NCBI GenBank assembly: GCA_047635055.1
Contig: JBLIIJ010000069.1
Coordinates: 1-20,692 of the forward strand
Source: JAVJRN01 sp047635055
GTDB lineage: Bacteria > Bacteroidota > Bacteroidia > Cytophagales > Cyclobacteriaceae
Direction of reading: 5' to 3'
DNA length: 20,692 bases
The notes under the pieces were generated by a model. That model was not told where the DNA came from and searched no databases. It saw nothing but the letters and a program-made list of their open reading frames with translations. The translations under genes were made by a program, and so were the position numbers. Positions within the stretch are counted from its first letter, which is position 1, and every line of letters begins with the position of its first letter. Shown here in pieces: positions 1-8,223 of the stretch.

Positions 1-553
1 ATCGTGTATTTCTTAATAATAGCAGCAATGTGAGTCAGTTGACAGCATATGATCTCATCAACTCAACATTGTACCTGATGTGGAGCGATTACCTAGTAGC
101 CGGCTTAAAATTCCTTTAGGTCTCCGGTTCAATTATTACCTTTCGGATGCAATAAATATCCGTTCATTCTACAGGTATTATCGCGATGATTTCGTGCTCA
201 CGGCCAATAAGTTTCAACTGGAACTGCCTATAAAATTGAATCCGTTTCTTAGCATTATTCCATTATAACGGGTTCATAATCAGCAAGCGACAAAATACTT
301 CCTCCCTTTTGGAGAGCACGCGGAGAGCTCCTAGTTCTATACGTCTGATTATGATCTATTCACTTTTAATGCGCATCAAATAGGTATTGCCATTAGCTAT
401 TCTCCTGTTGCTGGAATCGATAGAGCAAAATAGGAAAAAGGCTTTGGGTATTGGAAGGCTTAGATGCTAAGCACACGTTATATCCGAAGTAGCGGACTTA
501 ATGTTTCAATTATAAGAGTGAAGTTGAGCTTCAAGGTTAAAATATTAAAATAA
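1..553 (+). pseudogene. Decayed DUF3570-family gene, C-terminal part
   Basis: Reading plus-strand frames gives a stretch that, from memory, matches the C-terminal region of DUF3570 proteins: ERLPSSRLKIPLGLRFNYY, FYRYYRDDF and FYTSDYDL followed by F.AHQIGIAISYSP. The reading is broken many times. Near 68-80 the frame shifts: upstream residues such as RVFLNNSSNV and LTAYDLINST are in frame 3, while ERLPSSRL is in frame 2. In-frame stops follow at 266-268, 332-334, 431-433 and 461-463, with further small indels implied around 432-480 because sensible segments alternate between frames. The frame ends at a TAA at 551-553 after a run typical of a terminal beta-strand (KLSFKVKI). The open piece at 80-268 is only the longest unbroken fragment and is not an independent gene. 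The 5' part lies beyond the left edge. DUF3570 function is not established. I am confident that it is broken and fairly confident of the family. Confidence 0.75.
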
Positions 554-629
554 GGATGCCTACAAAGCTTAATTGTCAGCACGACAGTATTCATTAGCTT
601 TCCAGACGCCCAAATGTTATTATCAGAAA

Positions 630-1427
630 TTAAAGCCCTTCAGCCTCAGCAATCAACTCTGCCAAATCCTGAACTTTTACTTCGTTTTCTTTATCCTTGT
701 TCTTGATGCCATCCGTCATCATGGTCATACAAAACGGACAACCGACCGCTATAGTCGAGGCGCCAGTTTCTAGCGCCTCCTCAGTACGCTCAATGTTAAT
801 TTCTTTTTTGCCCGGCTCAGCGTCTTTAAACATTTGCGCACCTCCGGCACCACAACATAGCCCTTTGGTCTTGCAGCGCTTCATTTCAACAAGCTCTGCA
901 TCCAAAGCTTCTAATACTTTTCTTGGGGCTTCATACACGCCATTGGCTCTGCCTAAATAACAGGAATCGTGAAAAGTGATTTTACGTCCTTTGAAATCTC
1001 CGCCACCTTTTAAAGTCACTTTTCCCTCATTGATCAATTCCTGCAAGTATTGAGAATGATGAATCACGTTATAATTTCCACCCAATTCTGGATACTCGTT
1101 TTTCAAAGTATTAAAGCAATGTGGACAAGCAGTGACAATATTTTTAATCTCATAGCCATTCAAAACTTGAATATTGGCCATGGCCTGCATTTGGAATAAA
1201 AACTCGTTTCCCGCTCTTCTCGCTGGATCTCCAGTACACGTTTCTTCGGGTCCTAAAACCGCGAATTTTACACCTACTTTATTCAAAATTTTAACGAAAG
1301 CTCTGGTAACATTCTTATACCTTTCATCATAAGAACCTGCACAACCAACCCAAAATAATATCTCTGGACTTTCTCCTTTTGCTACTAGGTCTGCAACAGT
1401 GGGTATTTCTATAGTCATTTCACTCAT
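630..1427 (-). CDS. (Fe-S)-binding CCG-domain protein, HdrD/EMO-like catalytic subunit
   Basis: This 265-residue soluble protein carries two CCG (cysteine-rich, HdrB/HdrD-type) domains. The first has C29, a CTG variant at C64 in ETCTGDPARR, and C101/C104 in ACPHC. The second has C156 (DSCYLGR), C191/C192 (GLCCGAGG) and C230/C233 (GCPFC). In heterodisulfide reductase, glycolate oxidase and related enzymes such domains hold Fe-S clusters and pass electrons between a soluble donor and a membrane partner. No signal peptide or membrane segment is visible, so it should be cytoplasmic and bound to its neighbour. The start is ATG at 1425-1427, only 4 nt after the stop of the upstream membrane ferredoxin gene, so the pair is almost certainly co-transcribed and forms one complex. 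The natural substrate cannot be read from the sequence. An electron-transfer-flavoprotein:quinone role (EMO family) is my inference from the split architecture. Confidence 0.88.
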   Translation of the reverse strand: MSEMTIEIPTVADLVAKGESPEILFWVGCAGSYDERYKNVTRAFVKILNKVGVKFAVLGPEETCTGDPARRAGNEFLFQMQAMANIQVLNGYEIKNIVTACPHCFNTLKNEYPELGGNYNVIHHSQYLQELINEGKVTLKGGGDFKGRKITFHDSCYLGRANGVYEAPRKVLEALDAELVEMKRCKTKGLCCGAGGAQMFKDAEPGKKEINIERTEEALETGASTIAVGCPFCMTMMTDGIKNKDKENEVKVQDLAELIAEAEGL

Positions 1428-1431
1428 TGTC

Positions 1432-2763
1432 TTATGCTTTTGGGGTTTTTAATTCATCAGCCCATTTAAATCTATCGGTAGGGGCAAATTTCCATGGAGC
1501 AAAATTGGTCTCCACATTTTGGAACATCGAATTCCAAGATTGAGGAGATCCTGATTCTTCCATGGCTACATATCTTCTCATCTGCAAAATAATATCTAAT
1601 GGGTTAATATTTATCGGACACGCTTCCACACAAGCATTGCAGCTGGTACAGGCATTGATTTCTTCTTTTGTAATATAATCACCGAGCAATTTTTTACCAT
1701 CATCAAGGCCTTTCTCTCCTTTTTGAATGGCGAGACCCACATCTTCCGCACGATCTCTCGTATCCATCATGATTTTACGTGGCGAAAGCTTTTTACCAGT
1801 AAGGTTAGCAGGACATTCCGATGTACATCTTCCACATTCCGTGCAGGAATAAGATTCCATAATATTTTTCCAATTCAAATCGTTGACGTCCTGCGCACCA
1901 AACTTCATTCCTTCGGCTGGTGGAGCAACATCTCCTTCCACTGGCATCCCAAGCATCAACTTTACTTCATTGGTCACAGCGTCCATATTTTCCATTTGAC
2001 CTTTTGGCGTGAGCCTAGAAAAATAAGTATTCGGGAATGCCAAGAAAATGTGTAAATGCTTAGAGTAAGTAACATATAAAGCGAACGCAAAAATGCCCAC
2101 AATATGAAACCACCAAGCCCCACGCTCAATCAAGATCAAACTTGATTCAGACATTCCTGAAAAGACTGACGCAAATGACCCACTGACTAAAAACTGGCCT
2201 GTTGGGGTATAATGTACGCTCCCTAGTTTTTGTAAAGCAAGGTCCGCCGCATTCATAGAAAGAATGGCCGTCATCAATACAACCTCAATAACAAGAATCA
2301 AATTAGCATCCATCGTGGGCCAACCTTTCATCTCTATTTTTTTGAATCGGTCAATCTTCAAGACATTTCGCCTTGCTAAAAAGACGACACAGGCCAAAAG
2401 GACCAAGACAGCCAAAATTTCGAAAAATGAAATTATTGTCGTATAAAAATCCCCTAGCAGCGGGGCAAAAAGTCTATGCGTACCGAAAATTCCATCAAGT
2501 ATGATTTCGAGGACTTCAATATTAATAAGTACGAATCCTATGTAGATCATAAAGTGAAAAGTTGCCGGCAACCAGCGCTTGAACATTTTCTTTTGTCCGA
2601 AGGCTACAAGAAGCATGGTTTTCAATCTTTCGGAAGCATCTCCGGTCACTTTGTAGTCTGTTCCGAGGTTAATATTGGCTTTTATTCGTCCCACGCGTCG
2701 TGAAATAAAGTAGCCAAATATGCCTGCAATGGCTATAAACAGTATTTGAGGTATGTAGGTCAT
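1432..2763 (-). CDS. Membrane 4Fe-4S dicluster oxidoreductase subunit (EMO/NarI-like)
   Basis: This 443-residue protein has several N-terminal membrane helices (about 5-21, 66-90, 108-130, 153-172 and 216-235) followed by a cytoplasmic ferredoxin module. Two 4Fe-4S motifs are complete: C307-C310-C313-C317 (CTECGRCTSECP) and C372-C375-C378-C382 (CTSCNACVEACP). Membrane histidines H70, H220, H236 and H238, including the KHLHIF...PNTYF pattern, resemble the heme b ligands of NarI-like and DUF3483-like membrane subunits. With the CCG protein encoded 4 nt downstream, the two genes together look like a split version of the fused membrane FeS oxidoreductases (ETF:methylmenaquinone oxidoreductase, HdrDE-like) that reduce menaquinone. 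The start ATG at 2761-2763 gives a hydrophobic N-terminus directly. The promoter must lie in the 84 bases shared with the divergent tRNA gene, but I see no clear minus-strand consensus there. The role in quinone reduction is family inference. Confidence 0.87.
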   Translation of the reverse strand: MTYIPQILFIAIAGIFGYFISRRVGRIKANINLGTDYKVTGDASERLKTMLLVAFGQKKMFKRWLPATFHFMIYIGFVLINIEVLEIILDGIFGTHRLFAPLLGDFYTTIISFFEILAVLVLLACVVFLARRNVLKIDRFKKIEMKGWPTMDANLILVIEVVLMTAILSMNAADLALQKLGSVHYTPTGQFLVSGSFASVFSGMSESSLILIERGAWWFHIVGIFAFALYVTYSKHLHIFLAFPNTYFSRLTPKGQMENMDAVTNEVKLMLGMPVEGDVAPPAEGMKFGAQDVNDLNWKNIMESYSCTECGRCTSECPANLTGKKLSPRKIMMDTRDRAEDVGLAIQKGEKGLDDGKKLLGDYITKEEINACTSCNACVEACPININPLDIILQMRRYVAMEESGSPQSWNSMFQNVETNFAPWKFAPTDRFKWADELKTPKA

Positions 2764-2802
2764 CAGTTTTGGTTAAATCTTATCTCTTTTTTTACGGTTT
2801 TG

Positions 2803-2833
2803 TTTGCGTCTCTTCTTTATTTATCTAGTTTTG
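2803..2833 (+). promoter_or_regulatory. Bacteroidetes-type promoter for tRNA-Phe
   Basis: TTTG at 2803-2806 and TAGTTTTG at 2826-2833 fit the Bacteroidetes sigma consensus (TTTG near -33, TAnnTTTG near -7) with a 19-nt spacer. This would start transcription a few bases before the tRNA at 2848. A second TTTG at 2799-2802 is a possible alternative upstream element. Confidence 0.7.
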
Positions 2834-2847
2834 CATCCACTTTAAAA

Positions 2848-2920
2848 GGTGCTGTAGCTCAGTTGGTAGAGCATCGGACTGAAAATCCGTGAGTCGGTGG
2901 TTCGAATCCACTCAGCACCA
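2848..2920 (+). tRNA. tRNA-Phe (anticodon GAA)
   Basis: The full cloverleaf can be drawn. The acceptor stem GGTGCTG/CAGCACC is perfect, the D arm is GCTC...GAGC with AGTTGGTA, the anticodon loop is CTGAAAA (anticodon GAA), and the T arm is GGTGG-TTCGAAT-CCACT. The outermost anticodon-stem position is a T/T mismatch, which I do not regard as a defect. The discriminator is A. CCA is not fully encoded (the next bases are CCG), so it must be added after transcription. The gene stands alone between a promoter and a terminator. Confidence 0.97.
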
Positions 2921-2923
2921 CCG

Positions 2924-2953
2924 AAAGCCTGATCATTTGATCGGGCTTTTTTT
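2924..2953 (+). terminator. Rho-independent terminator after tRNA-Phe
   Basis: The arm AAGCCTGATC at 2925-2934 pairs along its whole length with GATCGGGCTT at 2939-2948 (one T-G wobble) around an ATTT loop, and a seven-T run follows at 2947-2953. It lies four bases after the tRNA end. Confidence 0.92.
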
Positions 2954-3060
2954 ATGTCTTTTTGTCTGTTGCTTATTTGTCCTATTCAACATTGATTTTT
3001 CTCCTTCTGCCTGTTTTTTCCTATTCTTATTCAATAGTTCGAATATAAAGAGATTTATTA

Positions 3061-3088
3061 AATATAGTATGCATGCATACTATATTTA
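3061..3088. repeat. Perfect 28-bp palindrome
   Basis: The half-site AAATATAGTATGCA is followed immediately by its exact reverse complement TGCATACTATATTT, with no spacer and a central GCATGC. The symmetry stops abruptly on both sides (A opposite A at 3060/3089). There is no adjacent T-run, so it is not an intrinsic terminator. It could be an operator for a dimeric or tetrameric regulator, or a cruciform-forming site. Confidence 0.9.
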
Positions 3089-3634
3089 GCTTGATTTTCC
3101 GAAATAATTATTTGAACAAAATTCACAGTATCAATCCTTAAAGATAATCCAAGTGCCCTGTCAAAGCTGTTTTGCTTCACTCAACTACCAGAAGTAACCT
3201 TACCAAACGTCGGAAATGTTGAATTCACCTAATTGATAAATTCGATCGCCAATCAAAAAACTAGGAACGAGCTCGCAGCTTTAGGAAATCGAATAATCTC
3301 TTTTTATTCGATGCAAGGGTCAGGGAATAAAACACACAACTGGGATTTGAACAAGTACACTAAGACTCCACTTTTACGGAATGAAATCTGCAGCTTGGGA
3401 GCTGTCATACTAAAGTCCGATAACGTTAATACTGTTTAAAGGCAGTGGCATTATTTTTTACTTTGAAAGTACTTTAGATAGACAAATATTTTATCCCTTT
3501 ATATCTGAAATTCAATGGGGAATATTCAGTTTTGATCAACTAATAAAAGTTTTACCTTAAGCGGGACGGTTTGCGGATCGCTAGTCGCTAACAGCCAGCT
3601 ATTCTTTATGCTTCGAAAACTCACATCGAAAAAA

Positions 3635-3696
3635 CGAATCGCACTGGAAAAACGAATCGCACCGGCGAATCGTCGCACCGGCGAATCGTCGCACCG
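3635..3696. repeat. Short degenerate tandem repeat, CGAATCG-CACCGG core
   Basis: Four consecutive units start with CGAATCG at 3635, 3653, 3666 and 3682. The first two carry CGAATCGCAC(T/C)GG, the first with an extra AAAAA tail. The last two carry CGAATCGTCGCACCG(G/T). Unit lengths are 18, 13, 16 and 15 nt. The segment is more GC-rich than its AT-rich surroundings. Both strands are open here and give only low-complexity arginine/serine-rich peptides, which I do not accept as genes. Confidence 0.75.
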
Positions 3697-4111
3697 TAAA
3701 AGAACACGGGATCGCCTGCTGGCAAATATTAAAATGCCAGACGACCCTGTCGCTGTGCTCAAAAGTGAAATTTTCATTAAGACTCCAGCTAACCATCTTA
3801 TAAAATTTGAACACGACATGTTTTAGAACTATTCTAACTTAACATAATCCATAAAATCACGCTTCATACAATATTTTTTTACTTTAACATTTTATTCGTC
3901 ATTGGTAAAATGCGACGTGGAAATACCACAATGGTTATTTGATTGAATTTTTCACATATAAAACAAAGAGCATGCTTAAGATAAAAGGTATACGTACCAT
4001 TCTTCAAAATGGCGATCACAAAAAAAATATACCCATTTCGGTCTATTTACGCAAATCGAGTGATCGGTACAGGTAGAATAATTATCTTTCATTTTAATCA
4101 AACCTGCTATT

Positions 4112-7100
4112 TTGAAGATCCGATATTTCATTGTCTCGCTTGTAGTTTTTATTACTATTGGGTGTCCCAATGCGTTTGCGCAAGAATGGGCAACTGCTTA
4201 TCAAGAATCCATCGATCATTATAATAATTATGAGTCGCAAGAATCTAAACTTGCTGCCGAAAGAGCTTTGCGCGCCTATAAAACGCAAATCGAAAATCCT
4301 GATAAGAACTTAGCCGCTATTCTTAGACAGCTCGCTCTGGTGACTTATGAGCTGGATTTGCTCGATGATGCGTTGGAGCATAGCAAATCAGAAACTGAAC
4401 TCTTGCAAAGTCTTGGTTTGAATAATGAGGCGAACTATGCCAATGCGCTACAAAACCTCGCATTAATACGAATTGCCCGAAACGAATATGCCGCTGCTGA
4501 ACCCCTGCTAAGAAAAGCGATTCCAATTGCTCTCACTTGGAATACCGAAACTTCTTATGAAGTAAGCGTGATCAAGGGCACTTTGGCAACTACACTCTTT
4601 CAATTAGGACAGGGCGAAGAAGCTAAAGCCTTATTCATCGAATCGCTTGAGACTATGAATCAATTTGAGGAAGTCGGCGCAGAATATTACACGACAATAT
4701 ATGACTATAGCGCCTTGCTCATCGAAGAGCAAGAATATGCCATGGCCTTATCACAAATCCAAATTTTAGAAGCGTACTACAACTTTGAGACTCCCAACTT
4801 TGAGTTCTCAAGTATTTTAATCAAAGTGGGCGATTTGCTTGATAAGCTGGGACGTTTTGAAGAAGCTGTCACTAAATACGAAACTGCCGTATTAGGATTT
4901 CAAGAATTACAAGAGACCGAATCAGAGGAATATGAAATAGCCCTCAACAATTTGTCCATCGCGTATCAAAAGGTCAATGCCTTTGACAAATCGGAATCAC
5001 TATTGACAACATTGGTGGAGATTAGAAATCCCACCAAAGAAAATCAACCAGTCGCTTATGCTTCCTCTTTGATTAACCTTTCTAATCTTAGATTAAAAAA
5101 GGGCTTAAAAACCGAAGCTCAAAGTGGCTTAGAAGAAGCCATTAGCGTATTGGTATCCGACACGGAGGCTGAAAATATGCTCCTAGCTAGGGCTTTGGAA
5201 AGTTTGGCTCAAATCAATTATTCTAACAAAAATCTGGAGTTGGCTAAAGAGCAGATAGACCAAGCATTGGTGAAGATTCCACAAAGCGAGAATACCTATT
5301 CTCTTCTCGAAAAAAAGGCGCGAATAACTGCAGGGCTGGGCAAATACGAAGAGGCGCGCACTTTAATAGAACGGTCTTTAGCCGAGAGTATGGAGGTGAA
5401 TGGTGAAAACAGCTTAGCAACTTGCTATGTAAAAAATGCATTCGCTCAAATTTCTACAGACCTAGCCGATTACCCTAAGGCGGAAGAGATCTATCTGGAG
5501 ATTATTCCACAATTTGAAAGATTGCTATCTCCAAGCCATCCAGAATGTGCGACCATCGCCACCAACTACAGTACGCTTTTACAATTAATGGGCAACTTCT
5601 ATACGGCTGAAAATTGGTTGAAAACAGCCTTAGAAATCAAGCGTAATGCCTTTGGTGAAGAAAATCCAGAATATCTGATTTCCTATGAAAACCTAGGGCT
5701 ACTCTATCAAAACACTGCTCGATATACGGAGGCCTCTCGTATTTTCAACGAAATCAGAGCCGTCAAAGAAAATACTCTTGACGCGCAAGATGCATCTCTA
5801 GCCTATACCTACACGAACCTTGGAAATGTAAAAAAAGAACTAGCAGAATACACTGAGTCAGAAAATTACTTAATAAGGGCAAAAACTATTTACCAAAATA
5901 CCCTTGGTGAAAAACACATCTTCTACGCTTCGCTACTCAATAGCTTGGCACTACTTTATCAAAAAATGGGGAATGTTACGGCTGCAAAACCATTACTGAC
6001 GCAGAGCCTCGCCATCTACGAGGAACTACTTGGAAAAAATAATCCGGAATACGCTACTTCGTTAGAAAACTTGGCCACTCTCTACCAAATGGAAGATAAC
6101 AACGAGAAAGCTAAATCCCTTCTTGAGGAAGTCCTGATTATAGATGAAACCATCCTCGGAAAAGAACATCCACTTTATTCGAAAACACTTCACAACCTTG
6201 CAGCACTCTATGAAGAAGATGGACAATATGAAAAATCCCGGGAGCTATACAATCAAGCACTGTCCATAACAAAAAAACTGTTTGGCATTAATAACCCCTC
6301 CTATGCTTCCACCCTCTATAACCTCGCTGTTTTAGAACAGGAATTGGAAAATTACGACCAAGCAAAAAAACACTTTATGCAGGTCGTCGACATTAGGAAT
6401 GAAACGCTCGGCGAGTTTCATCCGGACTATACCTACGCCAGTTATGGGTTGGCGAGTATTTTTCATAAAACTAATGAGCTGGAAGCCGCAAAATCGCTTT
6501 ACTTAGAAGTCATAGAAAAATACAGCGACGATATTGCTAAATATTTTCCTGCACTAAGTGAAAGTGAGAAAAGCGCCTTTTGGGGTAAAATACATCCGGT
6601 ATTTGAAGGTTTCATGGATTATGCGGTAGAGTTTGTTTTACTAAATAAAGGCACGACGCAAGAGCGAAATGCCATGATCGCCACCTTATATAATGTGCAA
6701 TTAAGTACAAAAGCATTGCTTTTAAATGCTACCAATAAGGTGCGCAAAAACATTCTGAGTAGCGGAGATGAGGCATTGATCGCCAGTTTTAATGAATGGA
6801 TTGCATTGAAAGAAAACATTGTCAAAGCTTATGGTCTCTCAAAAGAAGAAATCGAAAGGAGTGGAATAGACATCAAAGAATTAGAGCAAAGAGCAAATAC
6901 CAATGAGAAGCAATTGTCTTTATCCTCCTCCGCTTTTGCAGAAACGTTTGACAAAACAGCCAGTCAAACATGGCAAGATGTCAAAGCAGGCCTTACAGAA
7001 GGCCAAGCTGCTATGGAGATCATTCGTATAAAAAAGAGGGTTAAAGCTGATTCCGTAATTTATATCAGCCTAATCATAGATGACGAATCATCAGCCGCTC

Positions 7101-8149
7101 CAAAAATGTTGGTTAACCCAAATGGTCTTTATATGGAAGATAGAGGGTTTAAGACCTATAAAAACTCTATTGTCTACAAGGTCAGCGATTTGAAATCTTA
7201 CCCGTTGTACTGGTCAGAAGTAGACGCTTCCATTTCAAAAAGTACGACAACACTTTTCCTCTCGGCAGATGGTGTCTACAACAAAGTGAACATTTCCACT
7301 TTACTTGATGAAGGGAAAAATGAATACGTTATTGAAAAATATTCGATTCGTCTGCTGAGTAATACTATTGAAATTGTACAAAAATCGAGCTCAACCAATG
7401 AGACTCAAAGTGCCATTCTCTATGGGTATCCAAAATATGACCTTGGCGCACAAAGGATCAAGCGCTCCTCTTTGTTTAGCAAAGATGACTCCCGATCTGC
7501 CTTTGGAGACCAAATCGCACCACTTCCCGGCACCTATCAGGAAGTAACCGATATTGCAAAGGATCTATTCGCTGGCGGATGGACTTATGATAAATATATT
7601 GCTGATAAAGCCACAGAAGTTGCGATCAAGAAGCTCAATAGCCCAACCGTACTTCACATAGCTACTCATGGCTTTTTCCTACCGGATATCAGAGTGGATA
7701 AAGAGCAAGCCCTTACGAGTAGAAGTGCAAAGTACAATCCATTATTACGTTCAGGCTTGCTTTTAGCAGGAGCGGAAAACACCATTAACAATCAGGAAAT
7801 TTCCGGCGAAGAAGATGGTATACTTACCGCCTATGAAGCCATGAATCTCAGCTTGGACAATACACAATTAGTGGTGATGTCCGCATGTGAAACTGGCCTA
7901 GGGGAAGTGAAAAATGGGGAAGGTGTTTATGGTCTACAAAGGGCATTTTTAGTCGCAGGTGCCGACAACCTAGTGATGAGTTTGTGGAAAGTAAATGACG
8001 AGACTACTCAAAAGCTTATGTCCGGTTTTTATAAAAATTGGTTGAAAGGCGAATCGAGGATCGAGGCATTCAATCATTCTATTACAGACTTGAAAAAAGA
8101 ATTTAAAGAGCCCTATTATTGGGGCGCTTTTGTGATTTTAGGAATTTGA
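4112..8149 (+). CDS. Exported TPR-CHAT protease
   Basis: This 1345-residue protein begins with a signal peptide (about residues 1-23, ending NAFA before QE). An all-helical region with diverged TPRs follows. About eight regular 42-residue kinesin-light-chain-type TPRs lie at about 470-810, with repeated patterns such as EYATSLENLATLYQ and LYSKTLHNLAALYEEDGQY. A helical linker containing LSESEKSAFW leads to a C-terminal CHAT domain at about 1040-1345. The caspase-like dyad is intact: H1186 in HIATHGFF and C1259 in MSACETGLG, followed by GVYGLQRAFLVAGA, SLWKV and the usual ending WGAFVILGI. CHAT proteins are cysteine peptidases controlled by their TPR sensors. The signal peptide puts this one in the periplasm or at the surface, unlike the cytoplasmic CRISPR-linked TPR-CHAT proteins. 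The start is TTG; no in-frame ATG exists between it and the stop at 4079-4081. It is the first gene of a three-gene set and is followed 74 nt later by an OmpA-family gene. The substrate is unknown. Confidence 0.92.
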   Translation: MKIRYFIVSLVVFITIGCPNAFAQEWATAYQESIDHYNNYESQESKLAAERALRAYKTQIENPDKNLAAILRQLALVTYELDLLDDALEHSKSETELLQSLGLNNEANYANALQNLALIRIARNEYAAAEPLLRKAIPIALTWNTETSYEVSVIKGTLATTLFQLGQGEEAKALFIESLETMNQFEEVGAEYYTTIYDYSALLIEEQEYAMALSQIQILEAYYNFETPNFEFSSILIKVGDLLDKLGRFEEAVTKYETAVLGFQELQETESEEYEIALNNLSIAYQKVNAFDKSESLLTTLVEIRNPTKENQPVAYASSLINLSNLRLKKGLKTEAQSGLEEAISVLVSDTEAENMLLARALESLAQINYSNKNLELAKEQIDQALVKIPQSENTYSLLEKKARITAGLGKYEEARTLIERSLAESMEVNGENSLATCYVKNAFAQISTDLADYPKAEEIYLEIIPQFERLLSPSHPECATIATNYSTLLQLMGNFYTAENWLKTALEIKRNAFGEENPEYLISYENLGLLYQNTARYTEASRIFNEIRAVKENTLDAQDASLAYTYTNLGNVKKELAEYTESENYLIRAKTIYQNTLGEKHIFYASLLNSLALLYQKMGNVTAAKPLLTQSLAIYEELLGKNNPEYATSLENLATLYQMEDNNEKAKSLLEEVLIIDETILGKEHPLYSKTLHNLAALYEEDGQYEKSRELYNQALSITKKLFGINNPSYASTLYNLAVLEQELENYDQAKKHFMQVVDIRNETLGEFHPDYTYASYGLASIFHKTNELEAAKSLYLEVIEKYSDDIAKYFPALSESEKSAFWGKIHPVFEGFMDYAVEFVLLNKGTTQERNAMIATLYNVQLSTKALLLNATNKVRKNILSSGDEALIASFNEWIALKENIVKAYGLSKEEIERSGIDIKELEQRANTNEKQLSLSSSAFAETFDKTASQTWQDVKAGLTEGQAAMEIIRIKKRVKADSVIYISLIIDDESSAAPKMLVNPNGLYMEDRGFKTYKNSIVYKVSDLKSYPLYWSEVDASISKSTTTLFLSADGVYNKVNISTLLDEGKNEYVIEKYSIRLLSNTIEIVQKSSSTNETQSAILYGYPKYDLGAQRIKRSSLFSKDDSRSAFGDQIAPLPGTYQEVTDIAKDLFAGGWTYDKYIADKATEVAIKKLNSPTVLHIATHGFFLPDIRVDKEQALTSRSAKYNPLLRSGLLLAGAENTINNQEISGEEDGILTAYEAMNLSLDNTQLVVMSACETGLGEVKNGEGVYGLQRAFLVAGADNLVMSLWKVNDETTQKLMSGFYKNWLKGESRIEAFNHSITDLKKEFKEPYYWGAFVILGI

Positions 8150-8223
8150 AGACCACATCTTTTGACCACTAGTGATATGACAAATCAAGAAATACATAAT
8201 TTTCAAAAACCAATATCCAAGAA

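Larger units (their letters stand above)
2954..4111. other. Long AT-rich gap without a convincing gene
   Basis: About 1.15 kb separates the tRNA terminator from the CHAT gene. I see no protein I recognise. It holds a 28-bp palindrome (3061-3088), a short degenerate tandem repeat (3635-3696), a plus-strand frame from about 3113 to 3439 open except for one TAA at 3230-3232, and a 34-codon ATG reading frame at 3972-4076. The promoter of the downstream operon should be in the last few hundred bases, but I could not find a full TTTG/TAnnTTTG pair there. Tyrosine and serine integrases often use tRNA genes, so an old insertion scar is possible. However, no second copy of the tRNA 3' end is visible. 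Confidence 0.6.

Noticed and set aside
80..268. Stand-alone 62-residue protein
   Set aside because: It starts at an internal GTG and is only the longest intact piece of the DUF3570 pseudogene, whose similarity continues on both sides.
3635..3696. CRISPR-like repeats
   Set aside because: Units are adjacent with no unique spacers, are only 13-18 nt and vary in length; there are no cas genes nearby.
3526..3826. Overlapping open frames on both strands across the tandem repeat
   Set aside because: The peptides are low complexity and arginine/serine-rich, arise from the repeat itself, and are mutually exclusive with no recognisable family.
2913..4111. Attachment-site duplication of the tRNA-Phe 3' end marking an integrated element
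   Set aside because: I looked for a second copy of the TTCGAATCC...CAGCACC end downstream. Only an 8-base partial (TTCGAATA near 3037) is present, which is expected by chance.
4112..8149. Type III-E CRISPR-associated TPR-CHAT (Csx29-like) protein
   Set aside because: A signal peptide is present, no CRISPR array or cas gene is visible, and the neighbours are exported envelope proteins.
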